Below are positions 39,398-43,346 of a DNA stretch of 43,346 nt, in pieces. Numbering within the stretch: position 1 is the first letter of the stretch; every line of letters starts with the position of its first letter. Source of the DNA: Candidatus Eiseniibacteriota bacterium (GTDB taxonomy: Bacteria; Eisenbacteria; RBG-16-71-46; SZUA-252); the NCBI GenBank assembly GCA_003235575.1, contig QJVW01000052.1:1-43346 (forward strand), given 5' to 3'. The notes beneath the pieces are model-generated. The model ran no database searches. It was given only the letters and a program-made list of their open reading frames with translations, and had not been told where the DNA came from. The position numbers and the translations under genes are program-made.

Positions 39398-42226
39398 CTA
39401 GCGGGCGATCAAGTCCATCGTCGCGGCGGGCGGAACGTTGTCGGCCGCGGTGGTCGCGTAACGGACCGCGAACTGGTACGTCTTCGACGGGTCCAGCCCC
39501 GTGATCGTGTACGACTGGGTGCTGCCGGCGGGAAGCGGGGCTGGCTCATTGGTGACGTTCTCGGCCGCGAACCAGGCCACGTTCGTCGCGGGGGAGTACT
39601 GGAAGGAGCGCGTCGTCTGGTTGTAGTTCAGCCAGTCCACGATGGTGCGGTCCGAATACTTGATGCGGTAGCCCGTCGTGCCGGCCGGAACCGTCCAGGA
39701 AATCTGATAGCTTCCGCCGCCGAGGTTCTGGGTCGTGACGCCGGGAACCGGGAACCACCCCGCGGGCGGCCGGTGGAGATCGACCGCCATGATGGCGAGC
39801 GTGGCGTACTCGGACGGCGTCCGCGTCGTGACGTACTGAATGTCGCCCAGAAGGAGCGGCGCCTCTCGATCCAGGTACTTCGGATTCCCGGTCATTTGAT
39901 AGGCGAACAGGAGGGGCCGGCTGCTGGAGATGGGGCGCAGGAACGACGCGCCGCCCTCGCCGGAGGCGTTGGGATCGTTGTACTCGTCCAGTTTGTAGCT
40001 GTACGCGTATCCATAGTCTCCGAGGGCGGTCCCTCCGCCCTTGGTCAGGTAGAACTCGTTGTAGATGAAATCCGCGAGCCCGAAGAAGTAGTCCTCGAGG
40101 GCTTCGACGCGGGAATCGCCCGCTTCGCGGTAGAGCCGCATCGTCTCCCAGACGCCCTCGCTGTGAATCTGCACGGTCATGAAGTCGGACACGCTGCGCG
40201 GGTACGCGTACGCCCCGTGCGCCATCCACATGGAGCCGCGCTCCAGGTTTCGGCCGGGCGGAAGCCCCGACCCGGGCACGTCGCGCGAGTTCAGCATCGC
40301 GTCCGTCATGATGGAGAGGTCGTTCCAGTAGCGCCCGTCCCGCGTCACGTCCCACAGGAGCGCGAAGTCGCGGTAGTACCGCGACCACACGCGCATGCCG
40401 CCGCTGCCGAAGTCGTAGAGGGGGCTGAAGTAGTTCGGGGCGTACCCGTCCCCCAGGCCGTGCTTCCACTCCCCGTAGTCGATGACGGCGTCGCGGTAGA
40501 GCTCGTTACCCGTGAGGTAGTACGCGATCGGAACGCTGTACCAGTGGGCGTGCTCGAAATCGAAGATCCTCGAATTGTAGGCGCCCGCGTTCGGGCCGCT
40601 GTAGTCGTCCCCGGGGTTGATCTGGTTGTTCGTGTAGTCGAATCCGTCCGAGTGACGCACCGCGGTGTCGGCCTTGTAGAGGGAGTTGCGCTCTCCCTGG
40701 GCCAGGAACCCGCCGTTGCCCGTGCGAATCCAGTCGATCAGGTCCGTGAGCGCGAGATCCGTCTGGTTGCCGCCCCCGCCCGTGGGCCACGCGTGGTAGC
40801 GCCAGAAGCCGGGGGTGATGTTGGCCAGCGAAGGGCTCGTCGCGCCGTGTTGCGCGAACCAGGATTGCTGCTCCGCGACGCTGGCGAGATTCGTCTCGCC
40901 GTAGATGGCGCCGGCCGAGGCGTATTGCTCGAGCGGCGCGCGGGCGCAGACGGGGTACTCCAATTCGTTGATCGTCGCGGAACGGTTCGCCGGCACCGAC
41001 GTATGGAAGTCGAACATCATTTCGCGCGTCTCGTAGGCGCCCCAGGCGAACTTGATGCCGGTGCGCGTGTTCTGCTTGCTGAAGAGCTCGATGGAGGCGC
41101 GACCGTCTCCCGAGACTTCGAGGCCCGCGGGCCAGAACTGCGGCATCCACCGGAGCGCGATGGTGACACCCTTGCCGCTCGCATCCTCGAGCGCGGCCCA
41201 TCCGTGCGCGTAGTCGGCGTCGCTTCCGCTCAGCGCCTGGTACACGGTCCCTCCGATCTTCCGGACCGCGACACCGCGCTGATTCACGTCCATCGGCGCG
41301 GTGGGGTACTCGTTCTCCGACCAGTCGAACCGGCCGCTGTTGGCCTGGTACACGACGGCGGTCTCGCCGGAGGCGATGGCGTCGTTCACCGCGCCGCGCG
41401 TCGTCGAGGTCGTGAAGCGCGTCCCCGATCCCAGGGTGAGCGGCACCACCACCTCGGCCGAGTTGAAGAGGAACGTCGTCGCGCCGCTGCTGGGGGCGTT
41501 CTTCATCGTGGCCCACGTCCGCACGTACGACTTGCCGCGGTAGAAGTGCAGCCGAACGAGGTACTCGCACAGGCGCGCGCCGGAGGCGTTGCGCAGGGTT
41601 CCGGTCGCCCTGACGACCGCGCGCAAGGGCCCGTTCTCCTCGAGAACGACGTTGGCGGCTCCGTCCTGGGACGAACTGAACCGCACGCCGTTCGCGTCGG
41701 TCACGACGAATCCCTCGCCACCGGCCGAGACCAGCGTCGTCCCGCCGACCTGCACCTGATCGAAGACACGGAACGGCGACTTGCCGATGGTGAAGGTCGC
41801 TGCGCCCGTCGAGACGACGATCGAGGCGCCCTGATCCGAGGCGATCGAGCCGCCGCCGAAATTGCCCGAGCCGGTCGTCAACGCCACCCCGCTCGACGTG
41901 CCGCCGGGCAGAACGTCGGCCTGATAGTCCACCAAGACCCACTTGATGGCGCCGCCCGGCCAACGCGCCAGCTCGCGGAACTGTCCCGCGGTGGCGCCGG
42001 AGAGGCCCAGCTGGCTCACGCTGGTGATCCCCGCCGAGGCCTCGAGGGGAATGCCCACCGTCACCGGCGACGATGCCCGCGCGGAGCCCGATACGCCGGG
42101 GATGAGGGCCTCCTGCGCCGTGAGCGGCACCGGAAGCGCGGCCTCCGCGGGGGAAGGGCCGGCCAGGAGAAGCGCGGCGAGCAGGGCGCCCCAGGGCGCG
42201 CCGAAACGTAGCGAGGATCGGGTCAT
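39398..42226 (-). CDS. Large secreted protein resembling exo-rhamnogalacturonan lyase/YetA family, with C-terminal Fn3 domain
   Basis: 942 residues from the ATG at 42226, which gives a clear signal peptide (about residues 1-26, LLAALLLAGPSPAEA). The N-terminal region with SPVTVGIPLEASAGI and FRELARWPGGAIKWVLVDYQ resembles the RIFT-barrel of PcRGLX/YetA-like polysaccharide lyases. A central region from about 450 to 840 is Trp/Tyr/His-rich and probably an alpha/alpha toroid (HAHWYSVPIAYYLTGNELYRD, MWMAHGAYAYP). A fibronectin-III-like domain follows (YQISWTVPAGTTGYRIKYSD, SYTITGLDPSKTYQFAVRY) and the protein ends VPPAATMDLIAR. It may cut or trim polysaccharide outside the inner membrane. Family assignment is by pattern memory and moderate. 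It starts four bases after the kelch gene, so the two are co-transcribed. Confidence 0.68.
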   Translation of the reverse strand: MTRSSLRFGAPWGALLAALLLAGPSPAEAALPVPLTAQEALIPGVSGSARASSPVTVGIPLEASAGITSVSQLGLSGATAGQFRELARWPGGAIKWVLVDYQADVLPGGTSSGVALTTGSGNFGGGSIASDQGASIVVSTGAATFTIGKSPFRVFDQVQVGGTTLVSAGGEGFVVTDANGVRFSSSQDGAANVVLEENGPLRAVVRATGTLRNASGARLCEYLVRLHFYRGKSYVRTWATMKNAPSSGATTFLFNSAEVVVPLTLGSGTRFTTSTTRGAVNDAIASGETAVVYQANSGRFDWSENEYPTAPMDVNQRGVAVRKIGGTVYQALSGSDADYAHGWAALEDASGKGVTIALRWMPQFWPAGLEVSGDGRASIELFSKQNTRTGIKFAWGAYETREMMFDFHTSVPANRSATINELEYPVCARAPLEQYASAGAIYGETNLASVAEQQSWFAQHGATSPSLANITPGFWRYHAWPTGGGGNQTDLALTDLIDWIRTGNGGFLAQGERNSLYKADTAVRHSDGFDYTNNQINPGDDYSGPNAGAYNSRIFDFEHAHWYSVPIAYYLTGNELYRDAVIDYGEWKHGLGDGYAPNYFSPLYDFGSGGMRVWSRYYRDFALLWDVTRDGRYWNDLSIMTDAMLNSRDVPGSGLPPGRNLERGSMWMAHGAYAYPRSVSDFMTVQIHSEGVWETMRLYREAGDSRVEALEDYFFGLADFIYNEFYLTKGGGTALGDYGYAYSYKLDEYNDPNASGEGGASFLRPISSSRPLLFAYQMTGNPKYLDREAPLLLGDIQYVTTRTPSEYATLAIMAVDLHRPPAGWFPVPGVTTQNLGGGSYQISWTVPAGTTGYRIKYSDRTIVDWLNYNQTTRSFQYSPATNVAWFAAENVTNEPAPLPAGSTQSYTITGLDPSKTYQFAVRYATTAADNVPPAATMDLIAR

Positions 42227-42230
42227 GGAA

Positions 42231-43346
42231 TCACCGTGCCAGCAGGTCCTGAACCGAGTTCGGCGACACGACGTCACCGCTGGAATCGTATCGATACACG
42301 TAGAACTCTCCGTTCAAGTGCAGAACGAACGCGTCGTTCACCGGGTCGTAGGCGAGGTCGCTCGCCATGGGCGAGGTATACGCGGGGGAGGCGGCCGGCG
42401 ACACCTGCTGCCAGGTTCGCGTGGCCGGACGGAAGATCCAGGTGTCGTTGATCCCATTGTCCGCGCCGTCGACGCCGCCCCATAGGAGGAGGAGGTCCCG
42501 GCGGGAGTCGTACGCCCACCCGGCGAAGCGACGGGGCGACGGCTTCGCCCCCGAGGTCGTCACCTGCTCCCACTGGTTCGAGACGGCGTCGTAGAACCAC
42601 AGTTCGTTGCCGCCGCTCGGCCAGGCGGTCCCGCCGCCGAACATCCAGGTGCCGTTTCGGTTCGAGTCGTACGCCATGACCTGCGCCGAGCGCGGCGCCG
42701 GCTGGGGCGATGTCGACTTGTCCTGCCACGCCTCGGTGACCGGGTCGAAGTGCCAGGCCCGATCGCCGTCCTGCCAGGGATCCAAGGGGCCCGCGAACAG
42801 AACGACCCGCTGGGCCGCGGGATCCCACACCATCGCCTGCTCGAACATCGTCTGGGGCCGGACCGCGGGAAGCACCTCATGCCATTGCTTCGTCCCGAAG
42901 TCGTACACCCAGAGATCGCCGAACGCGTTGGTCGGTACGCTGACGTTCGCGCCGGCCCAAAGGTAGACGCGGTTCAGAGAGGGCACCACCGTGAACGTGG
43001 AGTAGGAGTGGCGATCATACGGCGTCGGCGCGGTCGTATTCTCGGGCAGCGGGACGGTCTGGCCGCCCGAGCGGACCCAGTTGGTGACCGACTCCAGGCT
43101 GAGCCGATTCGTCGCGACGTCGTAGAGCCAGAGCGCGTTGCCGTAGATGGAGTAGGGGCGCGACGCGTCCAGATAGCCGTCCCAGAGCACCATTCGCTGG
43201 CCGTTGCTGTCGTAGATGAGGTGGCTCCAGCCCCGCGCCTGGAACGAACCCGAAAAACCCGGAAGGCCTACCTGCGTGGGCGTCGGGCGGAGCACCCAGG
43301 TGTTCGACGGAATGGATAGGACCGCCTGGGCTGCCCCCGGCCACGC
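42231..43346 (-). CDS. Secreted kelch-repeat protein (partial, N-terminus off the window)
   Basis: The frame stays open to the window edge, 371 residues seen. The first residues read WPGAAQAVLSIPSNTW, which looks like the end of a signal peptide cleaved after AQA, so only the signal peptide start is missing. Six kelch-like blades follow, each with a W/Y-D-x-x-T/S-x-x-W pattern: LWLYDVATNRLSLES, LWVYDFGTKQWHEV, AWHFDPVTEAWQDKS, LWFYDAVSNQWEQV, TWIFRPATRTWQQV, FYVYRYDSSGDV. FGGG and LLLWGGVDG are the glycine pairs of the blades. It is probably a secreted beta-propeller for protein or glycan binding. The C-terminus NSVQDLLAR resembles the end of the neighbouring lyase-like protein. Confidence 0.8.
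   Translation of the reverse strand, partial: AWPGAAQAVLSIPSNTWVLRPTPTQVGLPGFSGSFQARGWSHLIYDSNGQRMVLWDGYLDASRPYSIYGNALWLYDVATNRLSLESVTNWVRSGGQTVPLPENTTAPTPYDRHSYSTFTVVPSLNRVYLWAGANVSVPTNAFGDLWVYDFGTKQWHEVLPAVRPQTMFEQAMVWDPAAQRVVLFAGPLDPWQDGDRAWHFDPVTEAWQDKSTSPQPAPRSAQVMAYDSNRNGTWMFGGGTAWPSGGNELWFYDAVSNQWEQVTTSGAKPSPRRFAGWAYDSRRDLLLLWGGVDGADNGINDTWIFRPATRTWQQVSPAASPAYTSPMASDLAYDPVNDAFVLHLNGEFYVYRYDSSGDVVSPNSVQDLLAR

Noticed and set aside
39773-42211. Plus-strand open frame of about 812 codons opposite the lyase-like gene
   Set aside because: Composition is Arg/Val/Ala-rich with no motif or signal peptide, while the opposite strand encodes a protein with signal peptide and Fn3 features.
1-43346. 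CRISPR array, insertion sequence or phage genes
   Set aside because: No regularly spaced repeats, transposase or integrase motifs, or terminal inverted repeats were seen on either strand.

Overview
This is a gene-dense, very GC-rich (around two thirds or more by eye) bacterial window with many GTG starts and stop/start overlaps. No ribosomal RNA or housekeeping marker allows firm taxonomy. The GC content, a kinase-TolB-TPR protein, secreted kelch and fibronectin-III proteins, and an exosortase-type exopolysaccharide (EPS) gene set would fit an uncultured Eisenbacteria, Gemmatimonadota or Acidobacteriota-like lineage, but this is a weak inference.

Layout. (1) 1-2905: the end of a tryptophan operon, trpD (partial)-trpC-trpF-trpB, each junction an ATGA overlap; trpA does not follow. 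(2) 2934-8776: a Ser/Thr kinase with TolB-like and TPR regions, a convergent GNAT/FemAB-type transferase, a divergent NmrA-family protein, a short CapK/PaaK-like adenylate-forming enzyme with deviating codon use, and tRNA-Arg(CCG). (3) 8793-11631: a small membrane protein, a GAF-GGDEF diguanylate cyclase, and a tandem pair of dolichol-kinase-like and DUF92 membrane proteins. (4) 11640-36549: about 25 kb of same-strand, nearly gapless genes for EPS: UDP-GlcNAc 2-epimerase, outer-membrane export protein, chain-length regulator, tyrosine autokinase, UDP-sugar 6-dehydrogenase, UDP-sugar epimerase, three more FemAB/GNAT proteins, four glycosyltransferases (one fused to a polysaccharide deacetylase), three asparagine-synthetase-like proteins (one without the glutaminase cysteine), a second deacetylase, an O-antigen-ligase-like polymerase and a TPR protein. 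A near-consensus sigma-70 promoter with an extended -10 lies at the end of the epimerase gene, just ahead of the export gene. (5) 36546-43346, minus strand: a Wzx-type flippase, an ATP-grasp protein with its own likely promoter, a large secreted protein resembling exo-rhamnogalacturonan-lyase/YetA-like enzymes, and a secreted kelch protein cut by the window edge.

Working model (inference). The UDP-sugar enzymes make amino-uronic acid precursors (the WbpA plus WbpP logic leads to UDP-GalNAcA). Glycosyltransferases build a repeat unit, asparagine-synthetase-like enzymes amidate carboxylates, NodB enzymes deacetylate, and FemAB/GNAT proteins add acyl or aminoacyl groups. The flippase, ligase/polymerase, chain-length regulator, kinase and export protein form the Wzx/Wzy-type assembly line. 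The gene set matches the EPS cluster that usually accompanies exosortase A (XrtA)/PEP-CTERM, yet no exosortase, PEP-CTERM protein or initiating sugar-phosphate transferase is present in this window. No intergenic stretch exceeds 300 bases; the longest, 6479-6601, is described as a feature.
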